From Myxococcales bacterium (GTDB lineage: Bacteria; Myxococcota_A; UBA9042), in the NCBI GenBank assembly GCA_947491025.1, contig CANLIC010000018.1, positions 1 through 64,000 on the forward strand: DNA of 64,000 nt. Reading direction: 5' to 3'. A program made the translations under genes and the position numbers. Each line of letters begins with the position of its first letter. Positions within the stretch are counted from its first letter, which is position 1. The notes below the pieces were generated by a model. That model was given only the letters and a program-made list of their open reading frames with translations. It was not told where the DNA came from and did no database searches. This document shows, one piece after another, positions 25,766-35,600 of this stretch.

Positions 25766-27841
25766 CTACCGCCGGCGCCGGTTGCTCGGCAATACCGACA
25801 GCGTTTGCCCCGTGATCACCCGACATTGCTTGGCATCCTCGCCGCTGCAGATGCGGCTGGCCGCCGGCGCCAGCAGGTCGATCGCCCCCGCCCGCAGGCC
25901 GCCCAGCCGCAGCTCCAGCACACCAGGGCTCGCCGGGTCCGGCCGCAAGCTCAACCGCGCCGGCTTGCCCCCCGGCACCCGCAGGTACGTCTTCGGATCC
26001 AGCAAGAACGCCCCGACATCAGGCTCGTGCGGCACAAACACCTCAAGCCCGAGCTCAGCGCCTTGCCAAGCGCCCTGGTCAGCCGTCACCTCGTCTGCGC
26101 CCACCGCCCGCCGGTCCTCATCGCGAAACTGCACGTAGACCTGGTCATCGCCAGCGCGGTGGCGCAGCGCACACAGCCCGGCGAAGTGCTCGCTGCACAG
26201 GACGAGCACAGCGCCATCCCTGCTGCCGACCTCGTCGCCCTGGTAGCGCAGCGCCTCGCCCTGCAAGATCAGGCGCAACGGCTGCGTCGTCGCCCCACCC
26301 AACTTCACCACCCGCACCAGCAGCTCATCATCTTCGCCGATGACCTCGGCCACGGCCACTTCGGCCGCGTAGACCGCCTCATTCGGCCCATACAAGTCGA
26401 CTGGCGACCACTGCAGGTCCTGGCGCCGCCGCGGGTCCTCGCGCCGACGGCCACGGCCATCGCGCTCATCCTCGCTGTCAGGGTCGAGGTCCTCCTCGGG
26501 CTCGAGCGGCTCCAGCGGCTCGACGTCGTCGGCCGGATCGATGACCTCATCCTTGTCGTCGTCGAGCGGGCCGTCCTCCTCCTCGTCCCAGGCCTCGTCG
26601 GGCACTGGCTCTGGCTCGGGCAGCCCCCACAGCGCGAGGTCTGGGTGCAGCGCCAGCCGCAGCGGCGTCGGCTGCTGGTACTTCACCTGGTGCTCGCGCA
26701 GGTGCCGGCGCAGCCACTCGAGCGTCATGCAGGCGTAGCCGCTGTCGCCCCAGCCCGTGCCCCACGAGTTGCGCACCCACAGGCAGAGGCCGCCCTCCTC
26801 GGGATGGTCCGGCAGGCGCTGGTAGCCGACGGCGAGGTAGGCGTGGCCGACTGCGTGCGACGTCTCGCCCTCGGCGGCGGCGCCGGCCGCCGTGATGAAG
26901 CCGTCGTTGTCCTCCCAGTTCTGCGACAGCCGGCTTGCGATGGGTACCGCCCGCCCTTGGTCGAGCAACGCCAGCAGCTCCTTGATGCCACACCAGGTGC
27001 CGAGCTCGGCGATGCGCACCTGGTCGCCCACGCAGCCCGCCTCTTGCGGGTGGTGGGTATCCGTCGCGCCGACGACGCCATCGTACGGGCACGCCGATTC
27101 CAGCGGCAGCGCGGCGCCGGCGGCTTCTGTGATGGCGCTGAAGCCTTTGCCATACCAAGACCCCTCCTCACCCCCCGGGCAGCCATCCTGCTGGCACTCC
27201 GGCTTGCTCAGCCAGTAGAAGCGCTGCTCCGACAAGTCGAGCGTCGGCAGGTTGGGGTTGCTGCCTTCGGCGCTGGGGTGCAGCGCCAGCTGCTCCAGGG
27301 CGCCGACGGCGGCGAAGGCGGCGCAGGTGCCGCGGCCGACCTGGTTGCGCACCGGCAGGCGGTCAAAGCCGGGCACGATGCGCTTCTGCGGCAGCACCGC
27401 CAGCGCCTCTGCGTCGAGCGACCAGCCGCAGCCGGCGTCGGGGTCGAGGGCGGCGGTGGCACCGGCGGCGCCGAGGCCGCCGCTGCTGGCGACGTACAGC
27501 GCGTCGTCCTTGGCGAAGCGCCGGGTGTCGGTGATGAGCCGCGTTCGCGCCAGCTTGGCCGCGAGGCGCTCGGCGGCGGGGCTGTCGAGCTCGCGGCGGC
27601 CGCCGTCATAGCCGGCTTCAGCGGCGTGCAGCGCGGCGATGGCGTCGAGATCGGTGGGCCTAGCGACGTTGCGACGCAGCCCGGCGACGGCGAAGGCGCT
27701 TTGGCCGCTCAGGGCGCGCGGCCCCGTCAACGGGCGCCAGATCGCCTCGAAGATCGAACGGGCGCCCCCGTCGCTACAGCCTTCACAGACGACGAGGCAC
27801 GCGACAACCAAGGCGCGGCGCGCGGCATTGCAGGCGACCAT
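25766..27841 (-). CDS. Exported papain-family (C1A) cysteine peptidase with acidic linker
   Basis: The 691-residue protein has a short signal ending near CEGC (possible lipoprotein), a 120-residue prodomain-like stretch, then a papain-type catalytic domain (about 145-390). Gln167 and Cys173 are in RNQVGRGTCAAF, His333 in GHAYLAVGY and Asn358 in VRNSWGTGWG, so the triad and oxyanion Gln are complete. An extremely acidic Pro/Glu/Asp linker (about 420-490) leads to a beta-rich C-terminal part of about 200 residues that may be a second binding domain. The ATG at 27841 follows GGAGG by seven bases. It sits between the DUF4384-like gene (38 bp) and the DGR target (44 bp). The protease might process, or be processed by, the caspases; that is inference. 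Confidence 0.85.
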   Translation of the reverse strand: MVACNAARRALVVACLVVCEGCSDGGARSIFEAIWRPLTGPRALSGQSAFAVAGLRRNVARPTDLDAIAALHAAEAGYDGGRRELDSPAAERLAAKLARTRLITDTRRFAKDDALYVASSGGLGAAGATAALDPDAGCGWSLDAEALAVLPQKRIVPGFDRLPVRNQVGRGTCAAFAAVGALEQLALHPSAEGSNPNLPTLDLSEQRFYWLSKPECQQDGCPGGEEGSWYGKGFSAITEAAGAALPLESACPYDGVVGATDTHHPQEAGCVGDQVRIAELGTWCGIKELLALLDQGRAVPIASRLSQNWEDNDGFITAAGAAAEGETSHAVGHAYLAVGYQRLPDHPEEGGLCLWVRNSWGTGWGDSGYACMTLEWLRRHLREHQVKYQQPTPLRLALHPDLALWGLPEPEPVPDEAWDEEEDGPLDDDKDEVIDPADDVEPLEPLEPEEDLDPDSEDERDGRGRRREDPRRRQDLQWSPVDLYGPNEAVYAAEVAVAEVIGEDDELLVRVVKLGGATTQPLRLILQGEALRYQGDEVGSRDGAVLVLCSEHFAGLCALRHRAGDDQVYVQFRDEDRRAVGADEVTADQGAWQGAELGLEVFVPHEPDVGAFLLDPKTYLRVPGGKPARLSLRPDPASPGVLELRLGGLRAGAIDLLAPAASRICSGEDAKQCRVITGQTLSVLPSNRRRR

Positions 27842-27879
27842 CGCATCACCTCCGGAACGACCCCTGGGCCCTCGCCAAG

Positions 27880-29277
27880 TCACCTGCACTCGCCGATGCC
27901 TGCCAGCACTCGCTCTGCCGCCAATGTCCGCGAGAAATCGACCTGCCCTGCGCACACCCCAGTGGTGAGCACCTGCAGCGTAACGACGTCGAGATGAACG
28001 TCGCGTCGGCTCGCACGCTTCATCGCCAGCAGCCGCTCGGCGTCGGCGGCCTGGTAGCGGCAGCCGAGCGTACTTCGCAGCAACCCCAACTCGGCGTCCA
28101 ACGCCTTCGGGTCGCGGCTGGAGAACACCAGCAGCTGCTCCGTTCCCATCACCGACTCCACGGCCACCCAGTGCTGGGCTGCGTCGCTGAGCGGCACGTG
28201 CGCACGCGGGCTCAGGCGATCGGGGACGGCGGCGCTGGGCGGCCAGACCACCATCGCGCCGGACTTGGACCACACGTTGACGACCCGGACATGGAGCGGC
28301 GCGTCGTCCAGCGACACCAGCTTGGGCTTGAGCGCGTCGCCGCTGCAGTGGACGCCGTGGGGGCGCGCGCTGCCCCAGTCGACGCGCACCCGCTGCGGCG
28401 GCGTCGTCGCTCCAGGCGCTGGCAGCAAGCAACGCGACACCGACGCCGTCAACAAGCTGCGCTCGACCTCACCTCCAGGCGCCCTGGCGTCGCGCCGCCG
28501 CAGCCGCAGCTCGACCTGGACCATGTCGCCGGCCTGGCCGTGATCGAGGTACTGCGGCACGACCGCGACGTCGAGGCCGCGGGGTAGCGGTGGCAGCACC
28601 CACGCGCCGTCCCAGGCGAGCGGCCGTAGCCATGCGGCGAGCGCGCTCTGGCTGGCGGCGGCGCGCACCTCGGCCTCGATGACGCTGCGAAACGACTCAT
28701 CGGCGACAAGGCCGCTGTCGGCGATGGCGACCGTCAGCGCCCGCGACGCGCCGCCGGCAGCGCCGAGGCCCTGCAGGGCGGCGGCGACGCTGTCGCGAAA
28801 GGCCTGCCGGCCGCGCGCCTCGTCGCGGTGGCGGCCATGCCACAGGCCATACGCCTCGTTGCTGATGGCGACCTGGGCGCAGGCGTAGCCGGCGTCCAGC
28901 TGGGTGCGGTAGGGCTTGACGTGCGCCTGCAGCTCGTCGCGGCCGCAGCCACCGGCGCCGACGAGGCGGTCGAGCAGCTGGTCCTGTGCCAGCAGCGTCG
29001 CGTCGTTGAGATCTGCCTTGCCGTCGCCGCGCAGCGGCAGGTACGCGAGCTCCTGCCGGTCGTAGCCCTCAAGCGGCGTGGCGCGCGCGCAGGCGCGCAA
29101 AGGCGCCAGTGGCGCGGTGGGCGCGCTGGACGCGTTGTGTTGGCTCGCCTCGTGCGCGGTCGACCGCCCCGCCGACGCCGTTGGGTCACGGCGATCGCTC
29201 GCCATCGAACCACAGCTCACCAGGGCCGCCGCGAGCGCCCCCGCCACCACCAGCCGAGGAACCTGCCACCGGGTCAT
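27880..29277 (-). CDS. Lipoprotein with DUF4384-like C-terminal region, caspase partner
   Basis: The 465-residue product has lipobox LVSC at about residue 22 and no membrane helix beyond the signal. Residues 60-250 are Ala/Arg-rich helical sequence with scattered Cys. The segment around VRVVNVWSKSGAMVVWPPSA, followed by a 'lP..d....v.V....GTE.LLVFSSRDP' pattern, resembles DUF4384, a domain often fused or linked to bacterial caspases. The ATG at 29277 overlaps the caspase-Sel1 stop as ATGA and has GGAGGAGGG just upstream, so it is coupled to that gene. It is 38 bp ahead of the papain-type protease. A scaffold or ligand-binding partner of the exported caspases is the likely role, with no direct evidence. 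Confidence 0.68.
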   Translation of the reverse strand: MTRWQVPRLVVAGALAAALVSCGSMASDRRDPTASAGRSTAHEASQHNASSAPTAPLAPLRACARATPLEGYDRQELAYLPLRGDGKADLNDATLLAQDQLLDRLVGAGGCGRDELQAHVKPYRTQLDAGYACAQVAISNEAYGLWHGRHRDEARGRQAFRDSVAAALQGLGAAGGASRALTVAIADSGLVADESFRSVIEAEVRAAASQSALAAWLRPLAWDGAWVLPPLPRGLDVAVVPQYLDHGQAGDMVQVELRLRRRDARAPGGEVERSLLTASVSRCLLPAPGATTPPQRVRVDWGSARPHGVHCSGDALKPKLVSLDDAPLHVRVVNVWSKSGAMVVWPPSAAVPDRLSPRAHVPLSDAAQHWVAVESVMGTEQLLVFSSRDPKALDAELGLLRSTLGCRYQAADAERLLAMKRASRRDVHLDVVTLQVLTTGVCAGQVDFSRTLAAERVLAGIGECR

Positions 29278-32084
29278 TCGCCCTCCTCCTTGAGCCGCTT
29301 GCAAGCGACCTCGTCTTTGCCGTTGCACGCATAGTGCAGGGCCTTGAGCCCAAGCTCGCGATCGACAGTCACGCCGATGCCGTCGAGCAGGTTGATGCCG
29401 ATGAAGGCGCAACCACGCATGTTCTCGAGCTTGCATGCCTGCGTGTAGCGCTCGTTGGCGGCGCTCAGGTCCTTGGCGACGCCGGCGCCGGTCTCATAGG
29501 CGATCCCGGCGTTGACGCAGCCATCGCTGTCGCCAAGCTCGCAGGCGCGAACATACATCGCTGTGGCCGCGGGCTGGTCGACGGCGGTGCCGTGGCCATT
29601 GCGGAGGTAGACGGCCGCATTGAAGCAAGAAGTCGCTGAGTCCAGCTCGCAGCCGCGGCGGAACCACTGAAGCGCCTCGGCCTTGTCCTCCGCGACGCCG
29701 ATGCCGCTGGAATAGCTGAGCCCTAGGCCCAAGCAGCCGAGCTTGGAGTCTGCACGGCAGGCTCGGCGATACAGGCTCGTCGCGCGCTTTGGGTCCTGGC
29801 CGACGCCTCGCCCGTTCTTGACCATGTACGCAAGCGAGGCGCAGGCCTCGGCGTCCTCCAGCTCGCAGCCACGACCGAAGAGCTTGGCCGCTTTGGCCTC
29901 GTCCTTGGCGACGCCGGTGCCCACTTCGTATCGGTCACCGAGGTAACGGCAGCCGCGGCCATCGCCCTGACTGCAGGCTTTGTCGTAGAGCTTCAGCCCA
30001 GCCGCCAGATCTTGGGCCACGCCCTTGCCGCTGACCCGCATGACCCCGGCGCAAGTGCATCCCTCAGCGTCGTCGAAGCCGCATGCCTGGTCGTAGCTGG
30101 CGACCGCGGCAGCCAGGTCAATCGCGGTGCCAAGGCCGTGCTCTTGATTGAGCCCGAGGTAGCGGCAGCCCATGCCATCCTTGCCTTCGCAAGCCTCGGC
30201 ATAGAGCGCGTTGGCCTGTTCGATGTCCTTGGCGACGCCATCACCCTTCTCGTATCGCAGGCCGAGCCGAGCGCATGCGCCAAATTCTTTGAGAGAGCAG
30301 GCTTTTTTGAACGACTGCGCCGCGGCGGCGCTGTCCTTGTCTGTACCCTCTCCGCTGAGCTGATGCACGCCCAGCTGGCGGCAGCCCTTGGCCGATTCAT
30401 GCTTGCAGGCCGAAGTGAAGGCGGCGACGGCCGCGACTGGGTCGGCCGGGACGCCCTCGCCTTCGCGTAGGGCCCCCCCGTAGTAGAAGCAACTTGCGCC
30501 GTGCTGGCCTTGGCAGCCGAGCCGAAAGTATTCTGCGGCCGCTTGGGCATTGCGCTCGACTCCCTGACCTTGGGTATAGGAGACGCCAAGGTTATAACAA
30601 CCGACGGCGCTGCCACCCTTGCAACCGCGCAAGTACAGGGCGTTGGCCTTGTCGATGTCGGCGCGGGCGCCAATGCCGCTATCGAGCTGAAAGCCGAGTG
30701 CCGTGCAGGCCGCCGGATGGCCGGCCTCGCAGGCCTTGGCGAAGGTCGCATTCGCGGTGACGTCGTTTTCGGCGACGCCGTCGCCGTCGCGGTACATTTG
30801 CGCGAGGAAAAAGCAACTTGCGAGACTGCCTTGGCTACAGCCGGCGCTACATGCCGCGAGGTTGCCATAGGGGCAGGGCTCTCCATCGGCGGCGTCGGCG
30901 CGCCCGCGATCGACGGCACCGGCAATGCTTGCGGTGAGCGCAGACCTGGGCGCTGGGGCGGGAGAGACCGCACCTTGTGGCGCCGGAGCAGGCAAGCAGG
31001 TTCGCTTGCTGGAGTCCCAACGCATGCCCTCGCCGCAGTCGACGGCAACGCCGACGCAGCGGCCAGCCTGAAACGCTGATCCTGGCGGGCACTCGAACCC
31101 GCCACTTCGCGCCTGCGCCACTGCCTCGGCTGGCCGCGCGCCTTCGTGTGGCGGCTGCGCCATCAGCGTCGGCAGGTCTGGCTCTGCGAGACCGAGCCCG
31201 CGCGCCAGCACCTCGCCGGCGCCGCCCTCGGGGGCGAAGCCAGGCTCTTGGGTGCGTGTCTCCTGCAACGCTAGAGCTTTGTTGGCGAAGCCGGTGATTT
31301 CGGCGACGGTGATGCTGCCATCTCGCTTGCCGCCGGCCGCCCCGTCGGCCCAGCCGAGCAAGCCGCCAAGAACCAGATAGGTGTAGGCTGGCCGCAGCGC
31401 GCCTGGCAGCGGTCCGGTCTGCTGATCCGAGCGGCCGGGAAACAGCAGCACCTGCTGGCCGCGGAGCTGTTCGTCGCTCACGGGAACAAGGGCTTGGCTG
31501 CCTGCCTGCATCGCCCGGCCGCCGTGGTCGAGGCCGCCGCCAAAGCAGGTGTCGGCGATGGCGACGGTGCGGTGCTGCTGACCCTGACCGAGCGCGCCAA
31601 GCACATCGTGGCGCGCTACGGCGTCTTTGTAGACCTCATCGGTCATGCGGGCGTCGACGGTGACGAACTGCGCGGCGCCGTCGCGGTTGGGGATGCCGTG
31701 ACCGATGAAGACGAACCAGGTCGTGCCGCCCGTCTGGGTCAGCAGGCCGGCCGCGCGGGCCTTGCGTAGGATGGCCGCTGGCGTCACCTGGGCGTCGAAC
31801 AGGGTCAGCACCTGGCTCGCTGGCACCTTGCGGACGTGGCTCAGCCAGTGCTGCCAGGCTTCGACGTTGGCACGCGCGCCGGGAACGGGCGAGATGTAGC
31901 TGTAGCGCTCGACGGCGACCAGCAGCGCGGCGTCCTTCTCACCGCCGCCGGGGGTCTTGGTCATTGCGGCGCGCAAGTCCGGCCAGGCGCCCAGGGCAGC
32001 GGCAGGCTCGGCGTTGGCGGTGAAGCTCGAGAGGAGCAGGCCCAGCATGGCGAGGCAGGCATGGCGACGTAGCTGTGATCTCAT
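29274..32084 (-). CDS. Exported caspase with 14 Sel1-like (Cys-rich) repeats
   Basis: The 936-residue protein has a cleavable signal peptide (ending TANA), a caspase-like C14 domain (about 35-340) with His129 in FVFIGHG and Cys180 in AIADTCFGG, then a Cys/Pro-rich linker. Fourteen consecutive 36-residue Sel1/Hcp-type repeats follow (about 430-930), each with a GxGVxxD turn and paired Cys spaced like Helicobacter cysteine-rich proteins, suggesting internal disulfides and a superhelical protein-binding scaffold. It heads the leftward operon ending in the DGR and is coupled by ATGA to the next gene. The ATG at 32084 has GGAG nine bases upstream; the reading from 32279 adds 65 residues with no signal character. 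The caspase core resembles that of the DGR target. Confidence 0.9.
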   Translation of the reverse strand: MRSQLRRHACLAMLGLLLSSFTANAEPAAALGAWPDLRAAMTKTPGGGEKDAALLVAVERYSYISPVPGARANVEAWQHWLSHVRKVPASQVLTLFDAQVTPAAILRKARAAGLLTQTGGTTWFVFIGHGIPNRDGAAQFVTVDARMTDEVYKDAVARHDVLGALGQGQQHRTVAIADTCFGGGLDHGGRAMQAGSQALVPVSDEQLRGQQVLLFPGRSDQQTGPLPGALRPAYTYLVLGGLLGWADGAAGGKRDGSITVAEITGFANKALALQETRTQEPGFAPEGGAGEVLARGLGLAEPDLPTLMAQPPHEGARPAEAVAQARSGGFECPPGSAFQAGRCVGVAVDCGEGMRWDSSKRTCLPAPAPQGAVSPAPAPRSALTASIAGAVDRGRADAADGEPCPYGNLAACSAGCSQGSLASCFFLAQMYRDGDGVAENDVTANATFAKACEAGHPAACTALGFQLDSGIGARADIDKANALYLRGCKGGSAVGCYNLGVSYTQGQGVERNAQAAAEYFRLGCQGQHGASCFYYGGALREGEGVPADPVAAVAAFTSACKHESAKGCRQLGVHQLSGEGTDKDSAAAAQSFKKACSLKEFGACARLGLRYEKGDGVAKDIEQANALYAEACEGKDGMGCRYLGLNQEHGLGTAIDLAAAVASYDQACGFDDAEGCTCAGVMRVSGKGVAQDLAAGLKLYDKACSQGDGRGCRYLGDRYEVGTGVAKDEAKAAKLFGRGCELEDAEACASLAYMVKNGRGVGQDPKRATSLYRRACRADSKLGCLGLGLSYSSGIGVAEDKAEALQWFRRGCELDSATSCFNAAVYLRNGHGTAVDQPAATAMYVRACELGDSDGCVNAGIAYETGAGVAKDLSAANERYTQACKLENMRGCAFIGINLLDGIGVTVDRELGLKALHYACNGKDEVACKRLKEEGE

Positions 32085-32626
32085 AGCTCTGAACTCCATG
32101 AGGTTTTGGGCCGCTGACCAATCTCGGTTGGGGCCGCAGCTTGGGGCCAGTGCGGAGCGCACCCGTGCGTCGTCCCGAGGATGCGCGTCGAAGATCGGCC
32201 GCGCAAGTGAGACAATTGAGCGCGACAGTGTCGCACAGTGCAGCCAAGACCACGACATCCAATCGTCCCAGGCGGGCAATACGCAGGCCCTCAGATTGAA
32301 TGCGCAATGCCGCAGCCCAGCGGGCGGCTCGCCCTGCCGCGACAGGCGTCTCAGTTCTCAGTCAAGCGCGAGGCGGGCCGTCGGTGCCTCATCGATGGCT
32401 TGGCCGCTGGCGGCGCGACACGCCTCGCCGCCGACGCAGTCGGGACGTTTCGGTGGCCAGCGCACCACGCAGGCTTGGGGTAAGTTCGCGCCCCCAGTGG
32501 CCACCGGATTGCTGCGATCGCCACGACCGAGACGCCACCCTTCCCAACCCCCAAGCCCTGCCCTATCGTCCCGCCCCCAAGCGTGGCCCGACCCCCGCCC
32601 GGCCCGCCGACCCCGACGAGGTTCCC
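32085..32626. other. Divergent promoter region of the DGR/protease operon and ileS
   Basis: This 542-bp gap between the leftward caspase operon and the rightward isoleucyl-tRNA synthetase gene holds no credible gene. It must contain the promoter of the protease/DGR operon on one side and of ileS on the other. One 13-bp perfect palindrome is annotated separately. No convincing sigma70 or sigma54 promoter was assigned. Confidence 0.55.
32222..32234. promoter_or_regulatory. 13-bp palindrome, candidate operator
   Basis: GCGACA-G-TGTCGC is a perfect 6-1-6 inverted repeat located 138 bp upstream of the caspase-Sel1 start. Perfect symmetry and position suggest a dimeric repressor site for the protease/DGR operon, but short GC palindromes occur by chance in such DNA. 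Confidence 0.25.
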
Positions 32627-35600
32627 ATGCCCGACAGCCCCTTCCGCCGGCCTGAACCCGACCCCGACTTTCCGGCTCTGGAGCGCGAAGTCCTCGCCCT
32701 CTGGGACCAGAAGGACGTGTTTCGCCGCAGCTTGCGGGGCGATCGCACCTTCGTCTTCTACGACGGTCCGCCCTTTGCCACCGGCCGCCCGCACTATGGC
32801 CACCTGCTCGCCGGCACCCTCAAGGACATCGTCCCGCGCTATTGGACGATGCGGGGCTACCGCGTCGAGCGGCGTTTCGGCTGGGACACCCACGGGCTGC
32901 CGGTGGAGATGGAGATCGAGAAGGATCTCGGCCTGCAAGGGCCGCGCGACATCGAGGCTTACGGCATCGGCCGTTACAACGAGGCCTGCCGCGGCATCGT
33001 GCTGCGCTACACGGCGGAGTGGCGCGAGGTGGTGCGGCGCATGGGCCGCTGGGTCGATTTCGACAACGACTACAAGACCATGGACCGGCCCTTCATGGAG
33101 TCAGTGTGGTGGGTCTTCCGGGCGCTGTGGGACAAGGGCCTCGTCTACCAGGGCCACAAGGTCATGCCGTACTCGTGGCGCCTCGGCACGCCGCTCTCGA
33201 ACTTCGAAGCCAACATGGACTATCGGCGGGTGCAGGACCCGGCGCTGACCGTGCGCTTTGGCATCGTCGATGCCGGCGCCACCGGCCTCTCGGACCTCGT
33301 CGGCGCCTCGCTCTTGGCCTGGACGACGACGCCCTGGACGCTGCCGAGCAACGTCGCGCTCTGCGTCGGGCCCGACATCCCCTACGCCCTGGTGGAGCGG
33401 GACGACGAGCGGCTGCTGCTCGCCGAGCCGCTGCGCGAGAAGGTGGTCGGAACGGAGGCCCGCGTCCTCGGCCACTACCCGGGCACTGCGCTCGTTGGCC
33501 TGCGCTACGCTCCGATTTTCGACGTCTTCGCCGACCTCGGCGCCAAGGGCGCCTTCGTCGTGGTCGCCGACGGCTACGTCACGACCGAGGACGGCACCGG
33601 CATCGTCCACCAGGCGCCGGCCTTCGGCGAGGACGACCACCGCGTCTGCGCCCGCGAAGGGCTGCCGATCTGCGACGCCACCGACCTGGAAGGCCGCTTC
33701 CGCAGCGATCTCCCGAGCATCGCGGACGGCAAGGTCGCGGGGATGTTGGTCAAGGACGCCGACAAGGTGCTCATCGGCGACCTCAAGGCCCGCGGCCGCG
33801 TCTACCACCAGGCGACCATCGACCACGACTACCCCTTCTGCTGGCGGTCGGGCACGCCGCTGATCTACAAGGCGATCTCGACCTGGTTTGTGCGCGTCTC
33901 GGCCCTCCGCGAGCGCATGGCCGAGCTGAACGCGACCACGCGCTGGGTCCCGGACCACGTCGGCCACAAGCGCTTTGGCAATTGGCTCGAAGACGCCCGC
34001 GATTGGGCGATCTCCCGCAACCGCTATTGGGGCACGCCGCTGCCGATCTGGGTCTGCAGCGCATGCGACGATCGCGAGGTATTTGGCAGCGCCGACGCGC
34101 TCTTGCAGCGGGCCCGCGCCGGCGGCAACGCCCTGCCAGACGGCCTGCCAGACCTGCACCGCCACCACCTCGACGGCCTCGCCTGGGCCTGCGGCTGTGG
34201 CGGTGGCGAGAAGCGGCGGACGCCAGAGGTGCTCGACTGCTGGTTTGAGTCGGGGTCCATGCCCTACGCCGAAAACCACTACCCCTTTGAGAACAAAGAT
34301 CTGGTCGAAGCACACCTGCCGGCGAACTTCATCGCCGAGGGCCTCGACCAGACCCGCGGCTGGTTCTACACGCTGCTGGTGCTGTCGACGGCGCTCTTTG
34401 ACCGGCCGGCGTTTCAGAACGTCATCGTCAACGGCTTGATCCTCGCCGAAGACGGCCAGAAGATGAGCAAGCGCCTGAAGAACTACCCAGATCCGGCGGA
34501 GATCCTCGACAAATACGGCGCCGACGCGCTGCGCGCCTTCCTCATCGACTCGCCGGTGGTGCGCGCCGAGCCCATGCGCTTCTCGGAGCGTGGCGTGCGC
34601 GAGGTGGTGCGCTCCGTGCAGCTACCGCTCTGGAATACCTACAGCTTCTTCGCAACCTACGCCGCCGCCGACGGCTGGTCGCCGCCCGCTGTGCCGAGCC
34701 CGATGGGGGAGCGCGCGCTGCTCGACCGCTGGCTCTTGAGCATGACCCAGTCGCTGGTCGCCGATGTGCACCGCGCGATGGAGAGCTATCAGCTCTATGA
34801 CGTCATCCCGCGCGTGCTCGGCTTCATCGACCACCTGACCAACTGGTACGTCCGCCGCTCTCGGCGCCGCTTCTGGCGCAGCGACGACCCGGTCGACCAG
34901 GGGCACGCCTTCGAGACCTTGTACGAAGCGCTCGGCACCTTCGCCCGGATGTTGGCGCCTATTCTGCCCTTCTCTGCCGAGCTGCTCTACCAGCGGCTCG
35001 AGGTTGGGGTGCGGCCCGGCGCGCAGGACAGCATCCACCTCGAGGCGATGCCGATGGCGGACCTCGGCTGCGTCGATGCGGCGCTCGAGGAGGCGATGGC
35101 GGCGGTGCGCAACGCGGTCACGCTCGGCCGCAATCTCCGCGAGCTACACAAGCTGCCGGTCCGTCAGCCCTTGCCGCGGCTGCGCGTCGCCTTCGGCCAT
35201 GGCGCCCCACAAGCGCTGCGCGCCGGCCCAGGTTCCGCTGCGCACGGCATCGCGGCCGAGCTGCTGGCCATCGCCGCCGACGAATTGAACGTGAAGGCGA
35301 TCGAGGTGGTGCCGCTCGAGGCGCTGGTGCGTCGCAACGCCAAGGCCAACTTCAAGACCCTCGGCCGGCGCCTGGGTCCCAAGATGAAGGCGGCGGCGGC
35401 GGCGATCGCCGAGCTGCCGCCGGCGGCGTTGGCCGCGTTGGAGGCCGGCGAGGGCTGGATCCTCGACGCCAGCGCTGGCGACGCCGCGGGCGAGCGGCTG
35501 ACGGCCGAGGACGTGCAGGTCGTGGTCGAGGCCCCTGCCGACGCGGCCATCGCCAGCGCGGGCGACGTGACGGTGGCGCTCGACACCACGGTGTCGCCTG

